Assembly (NCBI RefSeq): GCF_037975245.1 | Contig: NC_092565.1 | Coordinates: forward strand, 6,750,999 to 6,814,998 | DNA: 64,000 nucleotides | Direction: 5' to 3' | Origin: Apostichopus japonicus | Lineage: Eukaryota > Echinodermata > Holothuroidea > Aspidochirotida > Stichopodidae | In this document: positions 37,442-52,735 of the stretch, piece after piece | Position numbering within the stretch: the stretch's first letter is position 1 | Layout: each line of letters opens with the position of its first letter | Translations under genes and position numbers: made by a program | Notes under the pieces: generated by a model | What the model was told of the DNA's origin: nothing | The model's database searches: none | Seen by the model: the letters and a program-made list of their open reading frames with translations, nothing else

Positions 37442-37525
37442 TTAGACTAAGAGGTCCAGCCACTTAACTTGATGAGCCTCAGATATTTAAAGTGTCATCT
37501 ACCAAAAATTGGAAAGCCGATCTAA
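37442..37525 (+). repeat. Dispersed repeat family 1, copy C
   Basis: TTAGACTAAGAGGTCCAG, CCACTTAACTTGATGAGCCT, ATTTAAAGTGTCAT, AAAAATTGGAAA. Same order of motifs as the copies at 2,209 and 7,676. Confidence 0.6.
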
Positions 37526-37784
37526 ATGCACATGAAACACCCAACGATCGTAGAAAGTAGGGGAAAAACGCTGTATTTCTATTTAATGTTGATGACGTCA
37601 CGTCATCATATAGTGTGAGAGCATTGCATCAGTTTTGCATAAAATGTAAAAAATATATAAAAAATTGACACGTTTATTTTCTTAAATGAAATTGCATGTG
37701 ACAAACACTATTTATTGTTGTTAACGTTAATGTCATTTTCCTTTCATGTGGATTCTTTATCAAATTCCTTTCTCTTCCATTTAG

Positions 37785-37808
37785 AATGGACTTGGCTATT
37801 CAGTCTGA
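37785..37808 (+). CDS. adra1-like: Candidate last exon of the alpha-1-like receptor (NGLGYSV, stop)
   Basis: A pyrimidine-rich acceptor (CCTTTCTCTTCCATTTAG, AG at 37,783-37,784) precedes 7 codons and a TGA. Joined in phase 0 from the donor at 36,385 it would give a tail ending RRRRLTSNGLGYSV (386 residues). Human alpha-1A carries KHALGYTL at the corresponding place after its palmitoylation site, so GLGYSV versus ALGYTL supports a real exon. The match is short, so this stays a candidate. Confidence 0.5.
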   Translation, partial: NGLGYSV

Positions 37809-38962
37809 CACCTTCAAAACTATGAGTGCTAAATAACACGACAGCCCTGATTATACCTGAGCGAACTTTTTATAAACAGTGTCTCTCATGTGACGTCAAG
37901 CATAATTCGCCGTACGATTCGAGAGTTTGTCAACTGATAAATAACTAATACATTTATGTAAATATATATATATCTATATCTATTTCATATATATTTATAT
38001 GTGTATAATTTATAATATATAATATTTATATATATATATATATTTATGTATATATATATATATGTATATATGTATATGTGTATATATATATATATTTATA
38101 TATATATATACACATATATATATATATATATTTCTGCAAATGTCACAGAATGTTAACCCGTCGCAAGTCAGTTTTGCTTTGATGTGACAATCCTGGCATC
38201 GAATCGCGCCTCAGTAATAGCCAATTCATTTTCCACAAAGAACGGCAGATATCATACAAATGCAATCATCCTCATGAATCGTAATTGGCAAATAAACTTA
38301 ATTTGTTCTCTTGGGCTGTCAATCTTAATTAAAGTAAAATGCGAAAACTATATCTTTAAATAAAAACAAACAAACAGACCCTTGTCAACCTTAGTTTTCG
38401 ATATACGGATTATACGTACAACAAAAAAAAAACGGCGAGGCTTTATTATTCTGTATAGTTTTGAGATTTATTGTTAATTTAGATAGGTAGTAGGGTGGCA
38501 ATTACGCTTGACATATAATATTGATTGACGTATACCGAAGTTGGCGTCATATTAACGTGCTATTCATTAATTTAGAAAGGTCAAGGTTCTTTCAAATATT
38601 GTAGTAGAGATGGAAAATTTGGAAACATTCCAGGATTCGTTAATACTATAATATGAAGTTATCGTTACTTACTCGCACAAGCCAATGAAATGCAAGACCA
38701 TTTATACCTACTTGTTATCATTTTCCCCTTAAAATCATATGTTATTTTTACCGATGTAGAGCTCGCAAAAAATGACGTATATGTACACATATGACTGTAA
38801 ACTTGCTAGTCCAGCCGTTCTGACGGACATATTTTGTGCTGTGGTTTGTGCTGGGTTCCATACTATACCGGTAAAGAATATGGAGGGCGCCCGACAACTA
38901 GACAGACGAATGTCTACCTGTAATTAATCATGTTTCGTTTGATCTTTCCATAAAGAAGATCA
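37809..38962. other. 3' flank of the alpha-1-like receptor
   Basis: A long interrupted (TA)n-rich tract lies at about 37,958-38,132. No gene recognised. Confidence 0.5.
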
Positions 38963-38968
38963 TGTTAC

Positions 38969-40305
38969 CAGGGGCGTATCCAGGATTTTCCAATAGGGGG
39001 GGGGGCGCCAGGCATGAATGATCGCTGTCCTGGGGGATGGGTCTAAGGGGAGGGGTGTACAATTTTTGCTTTCGAAGAAGGGCTGAAATGCAAAATGGTG
39101 TCATATGCATGGGCGGCGATCCGTACTTCCGAGTGGGGGGGGGGGATATGACCTTGTTGACTATCTAAGCGTAGCGCCACCATGGGTTGGCGCGAAGCGT
39201 ACAAGAACATTTTGGGATTAACAAACCCTCTAGATGGCCGGAAACGGCACTTCCCAAGGTTTCCAAGCGGCATATACCCAACTTTAAAATAGGGATGTCA
39301 TGTCCGAAATATCTCATAATCAGGATCCAAAATACTTTTTTTTTTAATTTCGGGTGTTATTTTGGGAAAATTGCCCCTGTCAATCTTGTTTCAGGCGCAA
39401 CGTTAGAATGTTCGAGAGCTCTTTTATATTATTCGATGAAGAAAATGGCCTCATGCAGGCTATTATAGGCCTATACACATGCAATACACAATTACACATA
39501 GTTACATTCCTAGGTACCGATTGCTAGGGCATCCAGGTGAAACGTGTATTAAGCATTACCCTGGTTACATGAGATTCTCAGCTGTTCGAGGGAACATGTA
39601 CGTGTGTAGGCCTACTATAGGGCCTATGTGAATACTTTGAGGGTGCATATATTTACTATATCAATACCGTGGGCGCAATAATACATTTTGTTGTTATAGG
39701 GCCAATGAAGCCTACAGTCAACTATTTTTGCTTTATAAAGACGCTTTATTTGAAAAGATCGCACTGCGTTTATGGTAGGCGAGAAATGAAGCTAAAAAAG
39801 AGCCGTACATTAACGAAGATGCATAAATGTAGGCATGAAAATATTCTTATCCCTGGCATTTGGTGGGGGGGGGGGATATGGTGCATTACATCCCATCCAC
39901 CCCTTTTCATGGGGGGATATATCCCCCCCTCCACCCAGGATCGCCGCCCATGGCCATATGTGATCCATTTTTCGACCTTAATAATAAGCAACATTTCCAG
40001 TAAATATGGACACAAAATGCACAATTTAGTATGGCTGGCATGTCACTTATTGTTTATAGTGATAATACAAACACAATTACCATCTATGTTTCTAAAACTA
40101 TTATGCCGCCGAACTTCGCCAGAACCTTTTTTGGCAAACAAAAAATAAAGCATACGGGAGGGGGGGGGGGTTGAGCGATCACCGACATCTCACATAAAGG
40201 TCGTCATCAATTTTTTTTTTTTTTTTTGCTAAACTTTTTTTTTTTTTTGGTGACGGCCAATAGGGGGGGCGCGCGCCTGTTGCGCCCCCCCTGGATACGC
40301 CCCTG
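38969..40305. mobile_element. DNA transposon-like element (1,337 bp) with 16-bp perfect terminal inverted repeats
   Basis: Left end CAGGGGCGTATCCAGG (38,969-38,984); right end is its exact complement (40,290-40,305). TGTTAC flanks both sides (38,963-38,968 and 40,306-40,311), a 6-bp apparent target duplication. CAGGGGCG ends suggest hAT, although hAT normally duplicates 8 bp. The right arm can fold on itself through GGGGGGGCGCGCGCC-like and GCGCCCCCC tracts. No transposase was recognised; the 159-codon frame at 39,669-40,148 matches nothing I know. Confidence 0.8.
39109..39951. mobile_element. Nested inverted-repeat element inside the 38,969-40,305 element
   Basis: ATGGGCGGCGATCC (39,109-39,122) is repeated as an exact complement at 39,938-39,951. 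CATATG lies just outside on the left (39,102-39,107) and three bases outside on the right (39,955-39,960), a possible target duplication. The right arm holds stacked GGGGGGATAT and ATATCCCCCC tracts. This fits one transposon having inserted into another; an internal rearrangement of one element is the alternative. Confidence 0.65.
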
Positions 40306-40673
40306 TGTTACGATTAAAATGACCGACCCTGTAATGTTTTAATCATTTTGAAACATCTAGTACATGTTTATAAAGTCTGAAGCGGTCTGTGCAACGAAGA
40401 GAAATCAAAAGAAATGGCTGAACGGTAACGGAGTTTCTAAATATTCTAGATCAAAATGATATTCACTATATGGTCACAAAGTGTCATTGTCATTGTGTAT
40501 ATGGTCACTACATCTCTAGTTCCTCACTGTGGGTTATGCGGTTATCCATAAATGTTATTTATATCCCTTATTTATATTGTAAAATTATCTCGAATTTTCT
40601 CCGTGGTGTCTTTGGTATAATATGTAATATATAAATATATATTGTAAAGAAAAGTTAAAGCGGAAAATGGCGG

Positions 40674-40818
<145 letters not shown>

Positions 40819-41035
40819 CAATATTTATTACCCGTTGTATATTCTATGCTAAGTCTCGAATTTGCCTTTGTTTTACACGGGCATTATTCTAGCAACTATG
40901 CACCGCCATATTGTATATATAGAGACGAATGAGTTCCTATGTTTTTTTTTTTTTTTTTATATGGAACAATTATTTATGTATGGTTTCTGACGATTATATC
41001 TGACAATATGAGAAAATAATTCATTATCATATTAT

Positions 41036-41083
41036 TGATGTAAGGCGCTATATAAGAATAAATGATTATTATTATTATTTATG
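41036..41083 (+). repeat. Tail of a LINE-mobilised SINE or LINE
   Basis: TGTAAGGCGCTATATAAGAA, then TAAATG and (ATT)n. A GCGCTATATAA motif followed by ATT repeats is the usual 3' end of many L2/CR1-type LINEs and the SINEs they move. Only the tail is recognised; the 5' extent is unclear. Confidence 0.55.
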
Positions 41084-45479
<4,396 letters not shown>

Positions 45480-45481
<2 letters not shown>

Positions 45482-48372
45482 GACACATATAACAGATACA
45501 AATGTCCACTGTCTGACCTACTTTTACCTTTTAGTTATAATTGACCTAGTAAGTGGCTTTTACAATAATCAGTTGTTCGTGTTAACAAGGAAACTGCTAA
45601 TAATAGGCAGACCTATATACACGAGTATAGGTCAACTAAAGTTCACCCACGAAATTGAATTGCGCTGTCGCGCGACTCTGCAAAGACAGTTGCTAATTTC
45701 CTTTCTTTTCTTTTTGTATATGTATATATATGTATCAGTGCGGATGCCATTTGTTTTATCAATTAAATTAACGGTAATTGGATATCGTTTGCACTGCTAA
45801 GTTTAGTTGTTCTTACGTCAAAAGTGCTCTTCATTATGAACGATGATATGGCAAGAGTGGCGATTCGGTCAACCACAAGGTTTTATATTTATTACGAGGT
45901 TGCAGTAATGATTCAATCCATTCTTGTGCTACAATTATACGTGACAGCGAGCCTCAGTTGAGGGTTTACGTTTCACCCTATAAGTGCACGTATAGTTTAC
46001 GAAGAGTGGAAGGATTTGACTCTTATAGAGCGTAATGACTTTGATGATGCCACATCTCGGGAATAACTAAAATACACTCTCTTTACGCCACTATTTTTTT
46101 TTCTTTTCTAATTCGAGCGAAATCAAGTTATTATTCTAAATCAATCTTATTTCATCTTAATTTAATTATATATGAAATAAGTTGAAATATATTATTTACC
46201 CGTCGTTATATCCGTGTGGCGGGTGCACCTTTTCCCCCTATCATCATAGGCCTATACATTCCATATATACAATCACAGACCTCTGTTAGTGTTTCAAAGA
46301 AAAAAATAATGTTTTAGGTGTTCTCGTGATGATTCATACGGTATTCACAAATTGATTTTTATTTGACCTTTGCCTTTCAAAGTACAAAATACTTATTGAT
46401 TAATTAAAGCTGGACTTAATTAATAACATGTATCCTTTCCGCCAATGTGAGACCTGTGGTGCATGGGAGTATACTTAAGCCTGCGTACACGTTGCTCTCT
46501 TTTCTATCATGTGTTTCATCCGGGTGGAAATTGACACTTCTGATCCAATATTTCGTTCACAGGCAATATTGTTTATTGTAGAATTTTCTTCTTCTATTCT
46601 GCTCTCCACCTCTCTCTCTCTCTCTCTCTAGTCCCCCCCCCCCCCCCCACAATTTTGTTTTCTCGTGTTTTTGCTATTACGGATGACTGGTAACCTACAA
46701 ACGGTTTGAATTCCATTATTCATGTTGGCTTCCTCTTAACGTGCCCTAAAATAAGTCACCGGAGCAGAATTCACGTTTTACAGGTTTCCTTCACGGTTCA
46801 CTTTTAATATGTTTGTGTCGCCATGAGCTTCGAACCTTCTTTCCAACAAGACGGTTATGTTGAAAGAGTACAGTTGAACGGATCACTGAGAAACCAACCC
46901 TTTGTTTATAGGCTCGAGTCTATTTTGGAATCAACACACAACAGAACTAACGGTGTACAAACTAAGAAATGAAAGACATAAAACAGGACTACTGAAGTGA
47001 AAATTGTACTTTCAGGAATTAGGACAGAGAGGCACAGTGTCGTCAGAAAGAGAAAATAAGGGGAGCAAGGAGAGGGTGGGGGGGGGGCCTATTTCGGATG
47101 GTCGGTGAACGATGACTGAGGAAGAAATTAATGCGAGTATTGTATTTATATAACACTTATTTAGTTTGTTTTCCAACAAAGGGAACCGCACGCGACTGCA
47201 TGATCGAAATTTATTTTAAGTTCAATGTTTTATTATTTACTTATACATCGGTTTTATTGCCTCTCATCACTAATTCATACTTCTATTTGTCAGACACAAA
47301 CGTTTCTTATTTTATATAACAGACATTACCAAGTATATTGCGGCATATGGATTCCTGGCAGAGATTTCTCACCCAGCCTTGATCTCTTGAAAACAGCAAG
47401 TCGCGTCAGCACTACTCGCAAATGGCAATGCTCATCTGCAATTTTCTCTAAGAACTTTCAAAGAACTTTCAGCAGAATGAGGAATGCACCAAAATAAATT
47501 AAATGAAACCCTAGCAAGAAAACTTCTTGGTAATTCAGACGTCCTATTACTATAGAAGAAAAGAACAAGTTAACTCTTGAATAGTGCGTGTGATATATGT
47601 TGAGCCTTTAAAAAGAAAAGGGACGCCCTCAACTACACTCCGCAATATAATCTTTAAAGTTCGCTGAAAACTTATTTTGGAATTGATTCCATAGATTAAA
47701 GTTCTTTGTAAAGCATAGTCTTTGACCAAAGAAAGAAACTTTAAAATAACTGTATAGAATAAGACGCATATAGGCAACCGATCAACGTGTTCTTAATCAA
47801 AGCGAGGGCTTAGCGTTTGGTGGATGTTTATCAAGAGATGAATAGGGATCCTCTTATGCACCAATGCGTGTATTGATTTCTATATAGCGATTCAAGCCAC
47901 TGTGAAGGACTCTACTGAGATGTACTATTATACCAAGGGTCATTTTCAGCTAATAGGCTTTAGCGCGGTAATGTCCGCATGTGACCAATCGGATGGTCAC
48001 TCATATACAAGCAAGCACAGACGAACACAAACACAGACACACATAGAACACGTACAACGCGATTCAGAAGTGCTAGCCATGTAATTAACTGCTGGAATTT
48101 TTGTAGCTGTTGTGGAATTTCACCATCGGCCTGGTTTTTTGTTTTCATGCTGGTATAGAATCGTAGAGGATATTTGTTTTATCATTTCAGTTAATTGTTT
48201 AACTCATCTATTTTGGATTGAGGAAATTTTCGTTATCATCAAAACAGGTCACTGCATGCACAGTGGTGGATTGGCTCTATAGCGTATTATGCACTATTGC
48301 GCAAACATCACGGACACCTGGATATAAGCGAACGGCTGAGCAATTTTAACCTTCTTCGGTTTCATTTTGTAG
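45480..48372. other. Upstream region of the 5-HT7-like receptor, no gene seen
   Basis: A (TC)n tract and C-run lie near 46,611-46,648 and a G-run near 47,080-47,088. The stretch ends in a possible acceptor (TTCGGTTTCATTTTGTAG, AG at 48,371-48,372), so a non-coding first exon further upstream is possible. Confidence 0.4.
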
Positions 48373-48546
48373 CTCGCAATTATAGATCAAGAAGATGTCT
48401 CGAATTACAAAAGATTTCCAGAAGAAGGAAGTGAAAAGCGGAAAGAAGTAGAAGACAAAATACCGACCGAAAAAGAAATAAATAAATAAGTAAATATCGA
48501 AAAAGGAGATCCTGCTGTGTGCAGTTTGTGATCTAGTGATCTCGTT

Positions 48547-48582
48547 ATGGACCTGTCACAGAGGAATCATTGGTACCCATAA
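48547..48582 (+). promoter_or_regulatory. Upstream ORF (11 codons) in the 5' leader of the 5-HT7-like receptor
   Basis: ATG at 48,547 opens MDLSQRNHWYP and stops at TAA 48,580-48,582, 39 nt before the receptor ATG and in the same frame. That TAA also rules out an N-terminal extension of the receptor. Possible role in translational control; no direct evidence. Confidence 0.5.
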
Positions 48583-48621
48583 CAGGTGGTGGCATTGTCT
48601 ATCCAAGCTGAGCTCCTCGCC

Positions 48622-50022
48622 ATGGCAAACAGGATCTGGGAACCAAATGTGACTTATCTGATGACTTCAAATCCGGAGACCGGTCTCTCGTTGGAAGAGA
48701 CATCAATGATTATCAACGTCACTATCGACCAATCTCCGACGATACTGAAATCTGTCCTGGTAGGAAGTTTACTATCTTTGATAGCATGTGCAACCATTGT
48801 AGGCAATCTGCTGGTGATTCTTTCCGTCTGTGTCGACCGCCACCTGCATTCGCCTCCGAACATCCTTATCGTCAATCTTGCCGTGTCGGATCTACTCGTG
48901 GGCCTGCTCGTGATGCCGTTCGCAATTGCTCAACTTGTCGGCCGTCCGTGGATTTGGATAGATTTCATTTGTGATTTCTATATCAGTGCCGACGTGTTCT
49001 GTTGCACCGCGTCGATTATGAACTTGTGCATGATCAGTGTCGACAGATACCTAGCGATCACGAGACCCTTTAAGTACGCCAGAAAAAGGACCCCTCGCCT
49101 CATGTTACTCATGGTGGTGATCGTTTGGATCATCGGGGCGTTCATTTCCATATCGCCTCTGATCTGGGGAAATGTCCACGTAGATAATCTATGTTTAGTA
49201 TCACAATACAAACTGTACACAATCTACTCGACAGGAGGAGCGTTTTACTTGCCTTTAGTCGTTATGTTAATCGTCTATTATAAAATCTATCGCGCGGCGA
49301 AGAAATCTCAAAAAGCCGAAATGCAGCGACGACCGAGTGTCCTGCCGAACTCGAGAAGAAGCTCTCACGCCTCGGAAACTTCGCAAAACGGTGATTTGAA
49401 TGGCAGGAGAATGTCCTTTCTAAAATTTGCAGACTATCTAAAAACTAAAGCACGTCCTTCGATTGTTAGCATTAAACCAGGAAGAAGTAACTCCAGGATT
49501 TCCCTAAGAGGAGAAAGGAAGGCCGCTAAGACCCTGGGTGTGATCATGGGGGCTTTCATCCTCTGTTGGTTACCGTTCTTTCTTTTAGCATTAGTGAGAC
49601 CATTTTGTGATTGTATTATTCCGCCACTTTTGGATAATTTCTTGTTATGGCTCGGTTATGTCAATTCGGTGATTAATCCCGTCATTTATCCTCTATTTAA
49701 CAAAGATTTCGTTCCAGCATATAAACGGTTATTGGGCTGTAAATGTCTCGGCGATTGCATGTGTAAATATCATACCTCATTGTACAGTGCGAGGTCGTCC
49801 GGTTCCAATGCCGGGAATCAGAGCGTTGCCGTACATCTGCAAGACTCGAAGAAGAGCAAAGACTACTACTGCAGTGGGGGAGGTGGAGGGGATAGATATG
49901 GTAACCACGACAACCATACAGATGCAACAGATTTACTGAATGGGAACGTGATAATAGCGAGACGGGAGAGCGATCTCGAGAAAATATCTGAAGCGAGTGA
50001 GGAATCTGGGTGCGAAGTTTAA
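48622..50022 (+). CDS. htr7-like: Serotonin receptor, 5-HT7-like, intronless coding region
   Basis: Class A GPCR of 466 residues, expected to bind serotonin and, if 5-HT7-like, to couple to Gs. Start is ATG 48,622 in a strong GCCATGG context; GTG at 48,586 is not a start. Sequons N9 and N32; N62 in TM1; D90 in TM2; disulphide C117-C191; D124 amine anchor; DRY 141-143; TM4 W169; TM5 YTIYSTGGAFYLP with S203, T204 and A207 (5.42, 5.43, 5.46) and P211; TM6 E298 and CWLPFF 315-320; RPF 326-328; TM7 LLWLGYVNS with L342 at 7.39; NPVIY 352-356; C373 and C375 for palmitoylation. Human 5-HT7 has CLISQ, YTIYSTAVAFYIP, CWLPFFLL, ARPF and FLWLGY. Ala at 5.46 argues against catecholamines, and Leu at 7.39 against 5-HT1, which has Asn. 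RRxS sites end at S239, S248, S265 and S450. The tail has five Gly at 419-423. Confidence 0.85.
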   Translation: MANRIWEPNVTYLMTSNPETGLSLEETSMIINVTIDQSPTILKSVLVGSLLSLIACATIVGNLLVILSVCVDRHLHSPPNILIVNLAVSDLLVGLLVMPFAIAQLVGRPWIWIDFICDFYISADVFCCTASIMNLCMISVDRYLAITRPFKYARKRTPRLMLLMVVIVWIIGAFISISPLIWGNVHVDNLCLVSQYKLYTIYSTGGAFYLPLVVMLIVYYKIYRAAKKSQKAEMQRRPSVLPNSRRSSHASETSQNGDLNGRRMSFLKFADYLKTKARPSIVSIKPGRSNSRISLRGERKAAKTLGVIMGAFILCWLPFFLLALVRPFCDCIIPPLLDNFLLWLGYVNSVINPVIYPLFNKDFVPAYKRLLGCKCLGDCMCKYHTSLYSARSSGSNAGNQSVAVHLQDSKKSKDYYCSGGGGGDRYGNHDNHTDATDLLNGNVIIARRESDLEKISEASEESGCEV

Positions 50023-52044
50023 AGGTCCACATATAGGTATAGCACTACAGCCCTACTTGCTATTGCTTCCAATTGTTCAAAGTTTACCAGAAAAAAAATT
50101 ACGTTAGTGTCTGAAAATACTATATTGATGGATATTTCTCTCCTACAATTGTCCCATAATGACAAATCATCGGCTTCAAAATCTAGCATACTAAAATATT
50201 GCTAGAAAGTTTCAAGAGTACATATATTCTATAGGCTCTGAACTTTCATAATATTTTCTGGGTTCAATTAGACACTGAAAATTCCCTGAGAGAGGCACAA
50301 CGGTTTGAGGGTATACATGGCAATAGAGTGATTAATGAAATCTGACCATTGGTGACCGTCAGTCGACTATCTGGTATTTTTGGGTGCGATAATGATGATC
50401 ATTAAAGGAGTGTTCAACTATAGATATTTACATGTATCAGTGTGTCACTCAAAAGGGGAGCGAGCGTTAATGCTAAAAAAATTGTTGACCCTAATTTTGT
50501 CGAATAAAAAGAAGAAAGACTCCAAAGTGGTTATTTTCGGTAAATCTTACGTAAAGTATATATACTCAGTGGGATAACTAACAAAAAATGACGTTTAATT
50601 AAGTAAAATAAGTTAATTATTTCACAAATTCACGTATATAGTGCAGTAACTGTATTTGATAAGTGGCTAGCAAACGTACTAATACTTAAATAATTACCTT
50701 TCCGTCCATATAAGAATCTTTATAACATTTCTTAGAAAAAAGAGACTAATTTTTAATTTGCAGTAATAAATATATATATATATATATATATATACCCTGA
50801 ATAGCGTTACAAACATTATTTACTCTCACTGATTGAGTTGATTTAGTTCTTGTATACTATGACATATGAAGACTAAAATTCCACCAGAAAATCACCCTTT
50901 CAACCAAGTATTCATATAAATATAAATGTTCGTCTCCCCCGATCAATGGAATAAAAACAAGAAGATATCAAATATGATATTTTAAATTTCTTCATACTTT
51001 CTACAGATTCAATTACATTGTTATGAAACCTCGTATTGATATTGCTAATATCACTAAGAACACATTGTTATCAGGATGATATGTCAAGGCTGTGACGTCG
51101 TATTGAAAGAATGGTTTCCAAGGCGATATGCCATTACTCGCTAAATGTTACGATTTGCTCAAAGTCAAAGATACAAATAAGTACGTGACTATCGTGGGTG
51201 GCAGAAACTACCCTAAAGTTAATAAGGACATGTTTATGCATTAAATTCACATTTGGCGTTTGTTTTAACAACAATTTCGAGACATTTTTACCATGCAGAA
51301 AAACAAAGCATTTTGGTTATTAATCAAGAATGCAGCATATCTAACGTACAGCTAATCTCTTAGATTTTGTCAATAGTTGAACGATATTTGATTACATATT
51401 GATCGATCGATCGATCGTTCTTTTGATTGATTGATTGATTAACTATTTCATTCAGTTCGAAATCTTTCGTCGCCCAGACAATGTTTTTGTAATCCCCTAA
51501 AATTTGGAATTTGTCAAAATGTTTATACCTTCTCTTTCAACTATCTGACAACAACAAAAAATTGGAAATTTTAACATTAATTTTTACCTTTATTTTCAAA
51601 TTAAAATAAAACTTTTTTTTTTTTAGAATTAAAGAGTACCCACAAGTGATATCATTTTATCAAGAGTAACTTCATTCAGTCTTTTATATGAGAGTTAACG
51701 CTTTCAAATTTATCAGGGTTTGTACAATTGTTAGAACTTACTCGGCATCCCGTAAACGCTTCGTTTAAAAAGGTACAAAAATATGAAACATGGACTTTCT
51801 CTGAGGTCTCTACAACCCCCATCTCACCCCCACCCCACCCCACTGCCGTAAAGGTTTTTTTTTGTTAGAAAAAGAAGTTCGCTTTTCTCTTAACTCCTCC
51901 AAAATGTTAATCCTTCTTAAAATAACATCGTTTTAGGTTTCCTTAATAGTATATATGATTCTTTGTATTCAAGATATATTCACGTGTAATTTATTATGAA
52001 TTTCTTAATTCCGTTTGGAAATATCGCAATATTAATCGCAGCCT
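50023..52044. other. 3' flank of the 5-HT7-like receptor
   Basis: First good poly(A) signal after the stop is AATAAA at 50,503-50,508; another lies at 50,765. Short (TA)n at about 50,769-50,793, and a (GATC)n then (GATT)n microsatellite at 51,401-51,443. No gene recognised. Confidence 0.45.
50503..50508 (+). terminator. Candidate poly(A) signal of the 5-HT7-like receptor
   Basis: AATAAA about 480 bp after the stop codon. Consensus hexamers are frequent by chance in AT-rich DNA, so this is only the nearest good candidate that I noticed. Confidence 0.3.
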
Positions 52045-52164
52045 CCAATATATATATATATATATAGGCATATATAAAGGCATATATAGGCATATATATA
52101 GGCCTAAATATATAGGCCTATATATATATGTATATACATATACATATATATATATATATATATA

Positions 52165-52201
<37 letters not shown>
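52045..52201. repeat. (TA)n-rich tract with embedded TAGGC units
   Basis: TATATAGGCATATATA and TATAGGCCTATATA units followed by a long pure (TA)n tract. The AGGCC interruptions are palindromic, like those at 3,665-3,705. Confidence 0.85.
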
Positions 52202-52202
<1 letters not shown>

Positions 52203-52691
52203 GTTTTACCTTATTCCAGTCAGTTAAGAACTTTGAACAATTTTATAAGATTTTTGTTTGCATAAGATTTTTGTTTGTATTAGATTTACTTTAGCAGAAA
52301 CAGACTGAGAGAGAAAATAATCTTTTACATTATTGTTTCATGTGTTTTCTCGTTTAGTCCGACCTGGAATGGGTGAATAAGGTTTTGGGGTTTAGCAAAC
52401 TGAGCCCTCGTGATTCTGGGCCCTCCAATTTCACACATAGTCTATAACTGGTTCATATATATTTTTTTTATCAGTTTCTGGTTAGTTCATTTTCAATATT
52501 TTGATGATTGATTTCACTTCAGAGCCTCAGTATACAATAACAATATCACTTTAATATTTACTATGTACACGTAGACCTATATTTTCAATCGTGCAATAAA
52601 TGGAGTTGACTTCGTTTGGCGGGTGAAGGTATATTGGATATGTTTCCTTTTCCCAATACGCAAAAGCTCATTTTTGTATAAAATTACGCAA

Positions 52692-52735
52692 TAATTAAGA
52701 TTAATTAAGGTTAATTAAGGTTAATTAAGGTTATT
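52692..52735. repeat. Short tandem TTAATTAAGG repeat
   Basis: About four copies of the 10-mer AAGGTTAATT in a row. Confidence 0.85.

Noticed and set aside
39669-40148. Plus-strand frame of 159 codons as a possible transposase
   Set aside because: It lies across the inner G-rich arms of the nested element and shows no transposase motif, zinc finger or hAT dimerisation region that I can see.
48586-48621. Upstream GTG start for the 5-HT7-like receptor
   Set aside because: Animal genes rarely start at GTG, and ATG at 48,622 has an ideal Kozak context and gives a normal N-terminus.
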